From Brachionus rotundiformis (taxonomy: Eukaryota; Rotifera; Eurotatoria; Ploima; Brachionidae), in contig JAESIW010000138.1 of assembly GCA_016802295.1 (NCBI GenBank), forward strand, positions 2,652,419-2,716,418: a stretch of 64,000 nt of DNA, in the 5' to 3' direction. The notes beneath the pieces are model-generated. The model saw nothing but the letters and a program-made list of their open reading frames with translations, was not told the origin of the DNA and made no database searches. Below, piece by piece: positions 24,176-33,976 of the stretch (its first letter is position 1; each line of letters begins with the position of its first letter). The translations under genes were made by a program, and so were the position numbers.

Positions 24176-26813
24176 ATGTCAAAAGATATTAGCTATCTTT
24201 TTGATCCAAATATTGGGAAATATTATTATGGTAATGACTTGAAAATTGATACAATAGTGATTTATTCTATTTTTTAATTTTAGGCCATCGGCATCCAATG
24301 AAACCTCATCGACTTACATTGACAAACTCTCTTGTGATGAACTATGGTCTCTATAAGAAAATGAAGGTAATTAATTTTCAGTTTTTCCAAACATGGTCTC
24401 TTGAAACAATTTAATAAACTGGAATTTTTTCCATACTATTGTGTTAAAAAATTTAAAAATTGAAAATTTAGATCAAATTAAATCAATAAGTTAAAAGAGT
24501 TTTAAAATTTAAAAAAATTGCTAATTTTGATAATAAATGTTGATTATGAGTTTTCAAAATTTTGAAATTTTAATTAATATTGTTATTCTAATTTCTAGAT
24601 GTATATACCAGCACCAGCTACTTCAAAAGATATGTGTCGTTTCCATTCGTCTGATTATATAGACTTTTTGCAGAGAGTAACGCCTGGTAATTCAAGCGAA
24701 TTTCAGCAGTTTTTTCAGCAATATAACGTTATGGAAGACTGGTTGGATTTTACATTAAATAATGTCACATTTTAAGTTGTTGTTTAGCCCAATATTCGAT
24801 GGCTTGTTTGAATTCTGCTCAAAATACACTGGAGGAAGCCTTAGAGCAGCATCCATGATTAACAATAATGTTACTTTTTCTTATTAAAGATAAAAAAAAA
24901 TTACATTATAATTAAATTTAGCAATGCGATATTGCCATCAATTGGTCAGGAGGCTTGCACCATGCAAGAAAATTTGAAGCGTCAGGTTTTTGCTATGTAA
25001 ATGACATAAACATTGCCATATTGGAGCTTTTAAAGTAAAATTTTCAATTAAGCAAAAAAGAAAAAGCAAGTTTTGTAAAATGTTCTTAGATATCACCCAA
25101 GAGTTTTGTATATTGATATTGATATTCATCATGGGGATGGTGTTCAAGAGGCTTTTTATTTAACTGATAGAGTCATGACTGTTTCTTTCCATAAATATGG
25201 AAATACATTTTTTCCTGGAACTGGAGACATGTACGAAATAGGTTCAGATTATGGTCGGTACTATTCGGTAAATGTTCCATTAAAAGAAGGAGTTACAGAC
25301 ACAGANNNNNNNNNNNNNNNNNNNNNNNNNNNNNNNNNNNNNNNNNNNNNNNNNNNNNNNNNNNNNNNNNNNNNNNNNNNNNNNNNNNNNNNNNNNNNNN
25401 NNNNNNNNNNNNNNNNNNNNNNNNNNNNNNNNNNNNNNNNNNNNNNNNNNNNNNNNNNNNNNNNNNNNNNNNNNNNNNNNNNNNNNNNNNNNNNNNNNNN
25501 NNNNNNNNNNNNNNNNNNNNNNNNNNNNNNNNNNNNNNNNNNNNNNNNNNNNNNNNNNNNNNNNNNNNNNNNNNNNNNNNNNNNNNNNNNNNNNNNNNNN
25601 NNNNNNNNNNNNNNNNNNNNNNNNNNNNNNNNNNNNNNNNNNNNNNNNNNNNNNNNNNNNNNNNNNNNNNNNNNNNNNNNNNNNNNNNNNNNNNNNNNNN
25701 NNNNNNNNNNNNNNNNNNNNNNNNNNNNNNNNNNNNNNNNNNNNNNNNNNNNNNNNNNNNNNNNNNNNNNNNNNNNNNNNNNNNNNNNNNNNNNNNNNNN
25801 NNNNNNNNNNNNNNNNNNNNNNNNNNNNNNNNNNNNNNNNNNNNNNNNNNNNNNNNNNNNNNNNNNNNNNNNNNNNNNNNNNNNNNNNNNNNNNNNNNNN
25901 NNNNNNNNNNNNNNNNNNNNNNNNNNNNNNNNNNNNNNNNNNNNNNNNNNNNNNNNNNNNNNNNNNNNNNNNNNNNNNNNNNNNNNNNNNNNNNNNNNNN
26001 NNCTACTCGTATATATTCAAATTGGTTGTAAATGATGTAATAGAATTCTATAGACCAACAGCTATTGTTTTGCAGTGTGGAGCGGATAGTTTAGGAGGCG
26101 ATAGATTAGGCTGTTTTAATCTAAGCATTAAAGGTCATGGGTAATTAATAATAAAATTTAATTAATTTCTTAATGTTTAATTGATATGAAGTGAATGTGT
26201 GAAGTTTGTAAAAGAGTTGGGAATTCCGACAATAGTTTTAGGTGGAGGTGGATACACAGTCCGAAATGTTGCTAGATGTTGGACTTATGAAACATCTATA
26301 ATTGTTGATGAAGCTTTAAATACTGAATTACCAGACAATGGTTTGGAGTTTTTTGCATTTAAAGAAATTAATTTAAATTGATTTTTATAGAATATTTTGA
26401 ATATTATTCTCCGGATTTTTGTCTTCACCCAGATCTTTTTAATCCTAAAATAGAAAATCACAATACACGTCAAGTATAATCAGTCATTAATCTGATTTAT
26501 TTTTAGACAAAATTTAAAATTTTAATTTAGTATTTAGACTTCATTAGGCAATCAACCCATGAAAATCTAAAAAATATTGCTCATGCTCCGTCAGTTCAGA
26601 TGCAAAGTGTTCCAAAAGATTTTTTTTCAAATGATTTCATCAGTCAAGAAGAAGCATTACCTGATGTAACACAGGATAATGTTATAATTACCAATGAAAG
26701 GTAATTATTAATTTTTTTTTTAAAATTATAAAACTTTTGTTTTATTTATATTTTTCAATTATAGAATCGAAGCACCAAATGAATTTTATGATTCTCCAAA
26801 AGATAATGATTAA
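24176..26813 (+). CDS. HDAC3: class I histone deacetylase HDAC3
   Basis: Zinc-dependent lysine deacetylase, catalytic subunit of the NCoR/SMRT corepressor complex. Exons: 24176-24230, 24284-24366, 24599-24741, 24788-24869, 24922-25034, 25090-25305 then gap then 26003-26140, 26192-26340, 26391-26473, 26531-26700 and 26765-26813. All phases agree and give 426 residues (human: 428). The catalytic dyad H134-H135 ([19 protein letters not shown]) and zinc ligands D170 and H172 (DIDIHHGDG) fall at the human numbers; [10 protein letters not shown] and the catalytic tyrosine in [14 protein letters not shown] are present. [22 protein letters not shown] and the C-terminal EAPNEFYD identify HDAC3 rather than HDAC1/2 or HDAC8. 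The long acidic tail of HDAC1/2 is absent. ERCC8 follows on the same strand about 0.2 kb downstream. Confidence 0.96.
25306..26002. other. assembly gap (697 N) inside HDAC3
   Basis: Run of N in the middle of HDAC3. The last codon before it is ACA followed by GA, and the first base after it is C followed by TAC TCG. Closing the gap directly gives GAC and keeps the frame and the alignment to HDAC3. So the hidden sequence, if any, is an intron or an insertion without coding content. Confidence 0.95.
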
Positions 26814-27020
26814 TTTCAAATAATTAACCTAAAATTTTGATGTTATTTATGTTTTTCTCGTTTATTTTTTCAATTGAAATTGAAAAGTTTTTATATTTTG
26901 TGTTTTCAGTAATCTTAAAATAGAATTAAATGTATAAAAAGAAATAGTTTTCAATTTTTTTAAGTTTTTATTAAACAAATTTTAAAAAAAGTAAATTTTT
27001 TTCATTTTTTTTTCATTACA

Positions 27021-28568
27021 ATGGTTATTGGTTAAGCCATTGATTAGATTATTTATTAAAATATAATATAAAGCTGATCAAATATAAAGTGTCAGCCAAG
27101 CTAAAAATAATTGACAAAAACAGTCAAAAAAAGAACTTTTTCGGTGAAGGAAGCAGAAATTTACTTAAAAATGTAATTGGTCGAGAGCTAGGCTTAATAA
27201 ATCCCAGAAAATTCATCCAAAACTCAAATTCAATGGCAATTAATGATTTAAAGTTAAGCAAAAAGAGATCATTTGAGTCACAACCACATTCGATTACATG
27301 GTTAAATTTGGACAATATTGAATCTAGATAGTAGAAAATAAGAAATAAAAAAATTGTTTGTTTTCTTATTATTAATTAATTAGCTTATTAGCTGGAAGAA
27401 GTGATGGAAATTTTGTATGCTATGACATGCATCAAAGCAGTTCACCAAAAGAAGTTTATAAAAATATTTTCAATTCATCGAATAGTCAAGATTCTCATTC
27501 TTTTTCAATAAGCTGTATCCAATGGTATTCTATGGACACAGGTGTTTTACTTAAACATCTAGAATTAATAATTAACTGGTTTAAATTAAGGAATGTTTTA
27601 TACGAGTAGCAAGGATAAAAAATTTAAGGTATGGGATACGATCAATATGGTCGTAGTTGATGAATACAATCTTGACCAGAAAATTTACAATCACGATGCT
27701 TCAGCATTATTGTCAGCTATTAGAAAAAATTTAATAGCTTTAGCACTGGATGATGGACAAATTCGTCTAGTTGACATAGATTCAGGTTCATTTACTCATA
27801 CCCTGAAAGCTCATACAAATGGTCATTGCGCTTTGGTTCAGTGGTCACCAACAGAACCTTATATTTTGGCCAGTGCTGGGTATTAATGTTTTAATTCTAT
27901 CTTTTTAATTTAATTTAAATCTTCTTGCATTAAGTTATGATGGGCACATATTCTTATGGGATGTACGGTCATCTAGATCGTGCCTTAATTGCTTTGATCT
28001 TGAAAAAGCAATTAATTATAAGCTCAGGCCAACCAAGAAACAAAATCAATCGTATTCGTTAAAATCTGTGGCTCATACAGGCCCCATAATTGGACTTACC
28101 TATACAAATGATGGAAATTATTTAATTTCATTAGGTAAAGATAACGCACTAAGACTTTGGAATTCAAAAAATGGTCTTAACACATTGGTAAATTACGGAC
28201 GAGTAAATCAAAGTTCAACAGTGGCTGAGTCAATCGTTCAGATATCTTGTACTGAAATGTGTAATTCCAATTGTGTAATTGTCCCTTGTGAAGCTAATTT
28301 AATGGTTTATGATATTCTAAATGGAGAAGAAAAGCATAATCTAAAAGCTCATTTCGATTCAATAAATTGTTGTTCATATAACCCAATATTAAGAGAGATT
28401 TATTCCGGATCTAAAGATAAAAATATTCTTGTATGGAATTCAGAAAGCGATGATATGAAAAATATGAACATTATAAAAAATTCAGGAAGTAACTTGAATT
28501 CTTTGTTGGCTAATATGGGTCAAACAAGTCAATACTCAAATATGGATAATTGGAGTGATGAAGATTAA
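27021..28568 (+). CDS. ERCC8: ERCC8 / CSA WD40 repeat protein
   Basis: Cockayne syndrome A protein, the WD40 substrate receptor of the CUL4-DDB1 ubiquitin ligase in transcription-coupled repair. Proposed exons: 27021-27030, 27090-27330, 27384-27541, 27591-27879 and 27935-28568, giving 443 residues with consistent phases. WD repeats are visible at YLLAGRSDGNFVCYD, FYTSSKDKKFKVWDT, ILASAGYDGHIFLWDVR, LISLGKDNALRLWNS and EIYSGSKDKNILVWNS. Specific to CSA are QWYSMDTG, RLWNS-NG-NTLVNYG and the acidic end NWSDED (human: WSSSDEEG). The body of the gene is firm. The start is inferred: no ATG lies in frame before the conserved N-terminal helix (GSRNLLKNVIGREL), and a 10-base exon ATGGTTATTG with a 59-bp intron is the simplest solution. 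The C-terminal 634 bases are one exon. Confidence 0.9.
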
Positions 28569-29080
28569 AATCGAAAATTTAAGATATTAGTATTGATTGT
28601 GAATAAAAAATAATTTTAATTTATTTTTGATTCTCTTAGTTGTATTACTAAATACTTAATTGGTATATATATTTTATTTACCATTTTTTTGAAATTGTAT
28701 AAAAATTGACAGAATCCGCAATTGAGCTCAACTTTTTGTAGAAAACTTGGTAACGAAATCAAATAAGGACCATTTTTAAGACAGAAATTAAGTTTTAGAA
28801 TAAACAATCTGATTTTAGGAGTGAGAAACCAGTTTTGTATTAAACTTAACATAACAGAGGAATAAAAAGAAGATTTTTGATCGAAAAACTTTTATTATAT
28901 AAATTTTATATTTTTTCAATTAAAAAATTAAGAAAAGTTAAATTTTTTTTTTCTTAAATATTCTGTTCTCAAAATTGAACCGGTTTCCCATCCTTATCTG
29001 ATTTAGTGATATAAAAAATGTTGAAATTGATTTTAAAATTAATTTATTTGAATTTTTTAATAATGATCTTCCTCTTTTTT
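28569..29080. other. ERCC8 3' flank
   Basis: AT-rich spacer between ERCC8 (plus) and the small secreted-protein gene (minus), both ending here. It should contain both 3' UTRs; the only open frame (28616-28852, minus) is low-complexity and resembles no protein. Confidence 0.5.
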
Positions 29081-29464
29081 TTAATCTTTAAAGATTCTGC
29101 ATTCAGATATTGGTTGATCGAAGGATACAAAAGAACATTTTTCATGGTAAATGCAAATTCTCAAGCAATTGAATATATTTTTGACGATAAAGTGACCATC
29201 AATTGCTGATAAAATTTGGCCAATCGAGCCAAAATTCGAAAGCTTAAATAAACATTGATTTCTTTCTATACAATTCTTTCTATATAATTCTCCTGTTGCA
29301 TAAGTTTCTTTATTTTGGACAATATTGATGCTAGAAGATGGCATTATCTGATTAGTAGTTTTGCACAATATCTGTTTACTGATGATTCCTTTAAATGGAC
29401 ACTTAATCCAGTTAGCGTCGATATACGAAATTTTAAACATTAAAAATAAATATAAAAGAATCAT
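29081..29464 (-). CDS. predicted small secreted protein with PAN/apple-like cysteine motif
   Basis: Single open frame of 127 residues, with a convincing signal peptide (MILLYLFLMFKISYIDA) and eight cysteines after it. The C-terminal part CLRICIYHEKCSFVSF...SECRIF has the CxxxC-x5-C...C spacing of PAN/apple domains. The central KNCIERNQCLFKLSN recalls the C-GK-SC segment of SUEL/galactose-binding lectins. So the protein may be a lectin-like domain followed by a short PAN module, acting outside the cell. No homologue was confirmed, and both domain readings are tentative. The frame ends only six residues after the last cysteine, short for a full PAN domain, so a downstream exon may be missing. 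Confidence 0.5.
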   Translation of the reverse strand: MILLYLFLMFKISYIDANWIKCPFKGIISKQILCKTTNQIMPSSSINIVQNKETYATGELYRKNCIERNQCLFKLSNFGSIGQILSAIDGHFIVKNIFNCLRICIYHEKCSFVSFDQPISECRIFKD

Positions 29465-30419
29465 CTCTAATTCAAATAATTATTTCTAAAAGAAAATTTT
29501 GCTATTTATACCTAATTTCTGTGTGATCTAATCAATTATTAATAAAGCATCAAAATTCTTCGAACCTTGATATTAAAACAAAAGATCTAATTTTAGACTG
29601 AACATTGATTAATTTATTAATTAAATAATATAATATTTATTTTAATTATTAGATAATAACAAAACTTATATTCTCTATTTTAATTAAAAACTTCTTTTTG
29701 AGAATTTAATAAATCTATATAGAATTTTTATTTAGAATCATATATAAACTTGGTGATAAACTAGGTGCTTAACGATGATTTGTTTGTTTTTTTTTCCTAG
29801 AAATAAAATTATCGTGTTAATTAAACAACTAATTTCAAAAGGACTTTGAGATATTTTATAAATTGAAAATTCAATGAATATTTTTATTTATTAACAAATA
29901 TTGAGATTTTAAAATCAAACAAAAAATTGCTTTTTTGCAAAATTTACCACCTAGATCTGATCAAGAATTCGATTCTAGGCTCATCTTGGTATTTATTTTT
30001 CAAAAAAATGCTTCTCAACAACATATCGAACGCATTGTAAAAGAATATTACGTTCGTGTCTAATCTCATCAGCTAATAACTAAATTAAAATTATTTAATT
30101 TTAAAAATTAAAATTAGCTTTAATCTAAAAAATAAACTTTTTGCAAAAGAGTGGGCTTTTTGTAGCGATTTTTTAAAACTTCCATTTTTCTAGAAAATAA
30201 GCTTGTTTTTTTATTTTTTCTTTTTAAATTATTGCGTTCATTGACTCGTGGAATTTTATCTAAATTATTGTTTTCACCGGATTTTTCATTTTTATTCTAA
30301 ATTAGATGAATAAAAACATGCCAAAAAAATTAACTACTTCAATAAATACTTCATTTATTCTTCTAAATTCACGTTTATTACGATTTTTTAGCTTTCTTAA
30401 AAATAAATTTTATTTAAAT
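29465..30419. other. intergenic spacer
   Basis: AT-rich, between the secreted-protein gene and NUFIP1 (both minus). An alternative extra 3' exon of NUFIP1 could lie at its right end (about 30370-30395). Open frames here are low complexity and unlike any protein. Confidence 0.5.
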
Positions 30420-31347
30420 TTAGTTTATCTTTTCACCTTTAAACAAGTACCCGTATTCTCTGGTATTCAACACGACACCTCGATCTGATTTTTCTTTTTC
30501 AAATTGTTTTTTTTTGTCAAGATTTTCTTTTGTTGGAAAATTTCTAATAAAATATTAATCAATATAGAGTAAATAATTTATTAACAAAGAACTTTTTTCG
30601 CTCATCTATGTATTTTTGTACATCTTCAGCAGTTTGTATATTAGATATTTTTTTATCTAGACCAGTAGCATGAAACTAAAATTAAACTATCAATCGAACC
30701 AAAATAAATACTTTAATGGTTACATTTCTAAAATGTATTTCCACGAGCTTGGCTGCAGCGGTAAACTTGCATCCATTAATTCCACACTTGGTAATAAATT
30801 ATTGGTAATCGAGTTTATGTTATATTCAACTTACAGTTGTGTGGGTTGCTAGATGTTCTTGGTACTTTTCATCTGTTTTGAAGCCTCTATCACATACCTC
30901 ACAATAAAAGCGATTGTTCTCAGGCAAATCGCGTTTATCTATTTTGTTTTTTGATTTTTTATTCTGATTGTTTTTAAAGCTTCTATTCCTGAAGTCGTTT
31001 TGGTTAAAATTTTTCTCATTCTGAAATATATTTTTTTTAAATCAACAAATTTTAATTTTCTAAACAAATACCCTTAAATTATTATTTTTGTTATAAAAAT
31101 TTCGATTTCGTTGATTTTGCTGATTCGGTTGAGAGTGTTCAAAATTGTTCAATCTTCCCTGAGGACTGGGATAACCATAAGCAGCTTGTTGGTAGTAATT
31201 CCAGTATTGATAAGCTGGATAGTTTGTCTGAAGATTATTTGGTTGATTTGGCAAGTAATTATAAGGATAAGAAGGTGCCCCAGGCTGCGTGTACGGTTGA
31301 GCTTGATAGAAGTTTTTCGGAGGCGTATTTTTATAAGGATTATTCAT
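30420..31347 (-). CDS. NUFIP1: NUFIP1-like zinc finger protein
   Basis: Nuclear FMRP-interacting protein 1, an RNA-binding assembly factor for box C/D snoRNPs that works with the R2TP complex. Five minus-strand exons: 31347-31072, 31020-30835, 30786-30724, 30675-30593 and 30543-30420, with consistent phases and 243 residues (about half the human length). The N-terminal part is rich in Asn, Tyr, Gln and Pro. The C2H2 finger FYCEVCDRGFKTDEKYQEH is the NUFIP signature, followed by CGINGCKFTAAAKLVEIHF and RNFHATGLDK. The conserved NUFIP motif FPTKENLDKKK...RGVVLNTREYG lies at the end. A donor-like site in LFKG could extend the protein by another exon. Introns are 40-60 bp. LAMTOR3 lies directly upstream on the same strand. 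Confidence 0.88.
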
Positions 31348-31593
31348 TATCTAGTAAAAAATTATTCAATTGTATAATAAATAGCTTTAAATGGAATATA
31401 AACACCATTTTTTTAAGAAATCTAATCCAATTAAGAAAAAAGTTAAAATATTTATTTCTTAAAATTGGAATCTTAAATAAATAAAACAACAAAAAAAGAA
31501 AATACTGTAATAACTAAAAAAATTTGATTTAAATTATCCATCAAATTGGTGTACTACGTATAATCTCTGAGTATTTTTTGGTAATTATTTTGG

Positions 31594-32067
31594 TCATTTC
31601 CTAATATTTGTTTGTGAAAATGTTTGTTGACTTGAATAAAAGTTTGAAGCCAAATTGGAAGTACTTTGCAATGATCCAGCAAGACTAGTTGCATCATTTA
31701 AGGAATTAGATGCCATCAATTCGGATACTAGTGGCTCTAAATAAGTCTTTAGATTAAGAATACTGCCCGTATTGGCTTTTGAACTTGCCACAATGATAAA
31801 TACAATCGTTCCTTTACTAAAGATAAAAAGTTGGTGATTATTGTAATTGGCCAATATGGTTTTGGCACTGCCGTTTTTGCTCAATTTTTCGGCTCTATCG
31901 ATTGATGAATTAAAAACTCCTATATTTTGTTTAATTGCGTTCGATTCATTCTCTGTCAAATCGCCTACTCGAAATATTGGATTTGACTCTTTGTTGGTAT
32001 CGTAAACCAATATGGCAGAACAACCATTTACACTTTCACGTAGATTGGTCAAGTAGTTTTTAAGCAT
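31594..32067 (-). CDS. LAMTOR3: Ragulator subunit LAMTOR3 (MP1)
   Basis: Roadblock-fold subunit of the lysosomal Ragulator complex, which anchors Rag GTPases and MAPK signalling; its usual partner is LAMTOR2. Single exon, 157 residues. The first 124 cover the whole family: the N-terminal helix NYLTNLRESVNGCSAILVYD, the central NYNNHQLFIFSKGTIVF, and the conserved ASSKANTGSILNLKTYLEPL. A Ser/Thr/Asn-rich tail of about 33 residues goes beyond the usual end and looks unstructured. The start is the only ATG before the conserved helix. Confidence 0.9.
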   Translation of the reverse strand: MLKNYLTNLRESVNGCSAILVYDTNKESNPIFRVGDLTENESNAIKQNIGVFNSSIDRAEKLSKNGSAKTILANYNNHQLFIFSKGTIVFIIVASSKANTGSILNLKTYLEPLVSELMASNSLNDATSLAGSLQSTSNLASNFYSSQQTFSQTNIRK

Positions 32068-32893
32068 GTTGTTGGTGAATTTTAAAATTAAGTTTTAAAT
32101 TAAATATAAATTTATAATTTGGTTTATTTAGAAAATATAATGCTTATACTTTTTTCATTTGAGCATAATTTTTTGCATCTAAAATTTAATTTTATCTTAT
32201 TTGCCAATTTAGAGTCTATATGAATGTAAATATTTTAATTTTAAACAGATAACCACATCAATGTTTTATATCGATATTCAAATTTAAGTTTAGTTTTTTT
32301 AAAATAAATATATAAGTAATTATTTAAGCTATTCATTAGGAAAAACAAATCAAATGACTGCTGTAATTATCAAAAATATTATACCAAGAATTTTATATCT
32401 AAAATATGTATTGAAATATATTTTATTATTTTACGAATAGAATTTTTCAACTGTCTAAAAACTGTTGGAGTTGATAATTTGAGAAATTATTTGTTTTGAA
32501 AATCAAATTCTGTTTGAATGAGCGGAATTTGATAATTAAAATAATTTAGATTGTAATTAAATACTAAACAAGTTTATATGGTACGTGACTAAAAATTTAT
32601 TCAAATATCAATTACATTTTAGGATTTTAATTATTGATTAAAATTAAAAAAAATTCCTACAAGCCAGAGAATATAAAGCTTCCATGTAGACAAAATGAAT
32701 TTTTTCCAAATTTATGGAAATCAATTTGATAATTTTTCTCAAAATTAAAATTTATTCTTCCAGTCAAAAACTAAGCTGAGCTATATATAAATTAAAAATA
32801 AATTCTAAAAAAATTTTCATTATAAAAATCCAGATTTGAATTTGAAAAATATATTTTTTCAAAAAAGTGTTAAGATTAATAAAATCAATCTGT
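32068..32893. other. spacer between LAMTOR3 and PSTK
   Basis: AT-rich sequence carrying the LAMTOR3 promoter and the PSTK 3' UTR. No gene or structured element seen. Confidence 0.5.
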
Positions 32894-33976
32894 TTAGTTT
32901 TTTTTGTCAATTAGGTTTTTTAGTTCACTTTCGATGAGACCTAAATCATTTAGATCGAATAATTTAGCCCGAATATTTGACTGTGGATCTTTTATCGCTT
33001 CCAGTATTTGTACCTTTCGTGCATTTACCCTTTGGGAAACTAACTTTAAATCAGATTTATCTGCATTGAGAACATTTTCTTTTACCAATTTTCTCAATAT
33101 AAGATCACATTGATGAATCAGATTATTACTAGACTCTTTTCCAATTTGCCTATTTTTTTCCTCTTTTAATTTCATGGAACATTTTTGTTCCTTGAATAAT
33201 AAAAAAGATTCGTGATTATGGAATAAATTGGTTAGAAAATTATCCAAGAATGTTTCATTAAAATCCAAGTTATTTTCAACAAGTTGACAGTTTGAAAACT
33301 TTTTCTCCCAATCGATTTCATTCGGGTACTCAAACTTGTCAATGATATTTTTTATTATTGATTCCGGCAATTTAGCATCAGGATCTCTGTTTTTGTTCCG
33401 GAATAAAAGAAAATCCAAGTCTTTGGCTTTGAAATTTTGACAATAGTATGACGAATGGTTGGCTTCAAGTGCTGCTTTGAAGAAAATATGTCTCATATTT
33501 TCATAATAAAATATATCGTCTAGAATAAATATTAGAAAACATTTCTGGTTTTGAGGAATATTAACCAATTCACCAAATTGCCTCTGGATTGTATCAGCAA
33601 AATTTTTAGCAATCTTATCAGTTAAATTTTCATCTCTTTTTAGAAAATCAAGCTTGCTTAAGTAATCAGTAAATTTTAATTCCTGGTTTGGACACACTTT
33701 ATTTAAGTAGCTTGCCAGATTCGTAGTAAGTGTATGAACAAGAATGCGACTTTTTTTCCAGCTACCTAAATTCTGGTTTATAAGCTCTAATTCAATATCT
33801 TTGTCAATTATTTCATCATAGCTTATCAAAATTGATCTTAAATAAACAAAGTTGGACAAAAAATTTTCACCCTTTTTAGCAGCATAAGCTTTTAGTGCTT
33901 TGCAAAAAGTAGTTTTTCCTATTCCAGGTGGTCCGGATATGAGTAAAAAGCACAAATTGAATCGTCCCAAATCCAT
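32894..33976 (-). CDS. PSTK: L-seryl-tRNA(Sec) kinase
   Basis: Phosphorylates Ser-tRNA(Sec) to O-phosphoseryl-tRNA(Sec), the second step of selenocysteine synthesis, so the organism probably makes selenoproteins. Intronless frame of 360 residues. The P-loop ISGPPGIGKTTFCKAL lies at residues 13-28 and a Walker B-like FLIFILDD in the middle. The family-typical FYYENMRHIFFKAAL follows, then LPESIIKNIIDKFEYPN (human: LPPETIHLMGRKLEKPN). The C-terminal third is Lys/Asn-rich and poorly conserved. KTI12 is a related P-loop family, but the DDxFYYxxMR and LPPE...KPN motifs point to PSTK. The absence of introns is unusual for this window and could indicate retroposition, though no poly(A) tract or repeat proves it. 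Confidence 0.85.
   Translation of the reverse strand: MDLGRFNLCFLLISGPPGIGKTTFCKALKAYAAKKGENFLSNFVYLRSILISYDEIIDKDIELELINQNLGSWKKSRILVHTLTTNLASYLNKVCPNQELKFTDYLSKLDFLKRDENLTDKIAKNFADTIQRQFGELVNIPQNQKCFLIFILDDIFYYENMRHIFFKAALEANHSSYYCQNFKAKDLDFLLFRNKNRDPDAKLPESIIKNIIDKFEYPNEIDWEKKFSNCQLVENNLDFNETFLDNFLTNLFHNHESFLLFKEQKCSMKLKEEKNRQIGKESSNNLIHQCDLILRKLVKENVLNADKSDLKLVSQRVNARKVQILEAIKDPQSNIRAKLFDLNDLGLIESELKNLIDKKN

Noticed and set aside
30306..30488. Plus-strand 60-residue open frame
   Set aside because: It is low complexity and overlaps the last NUFIP1 exon in antisense.
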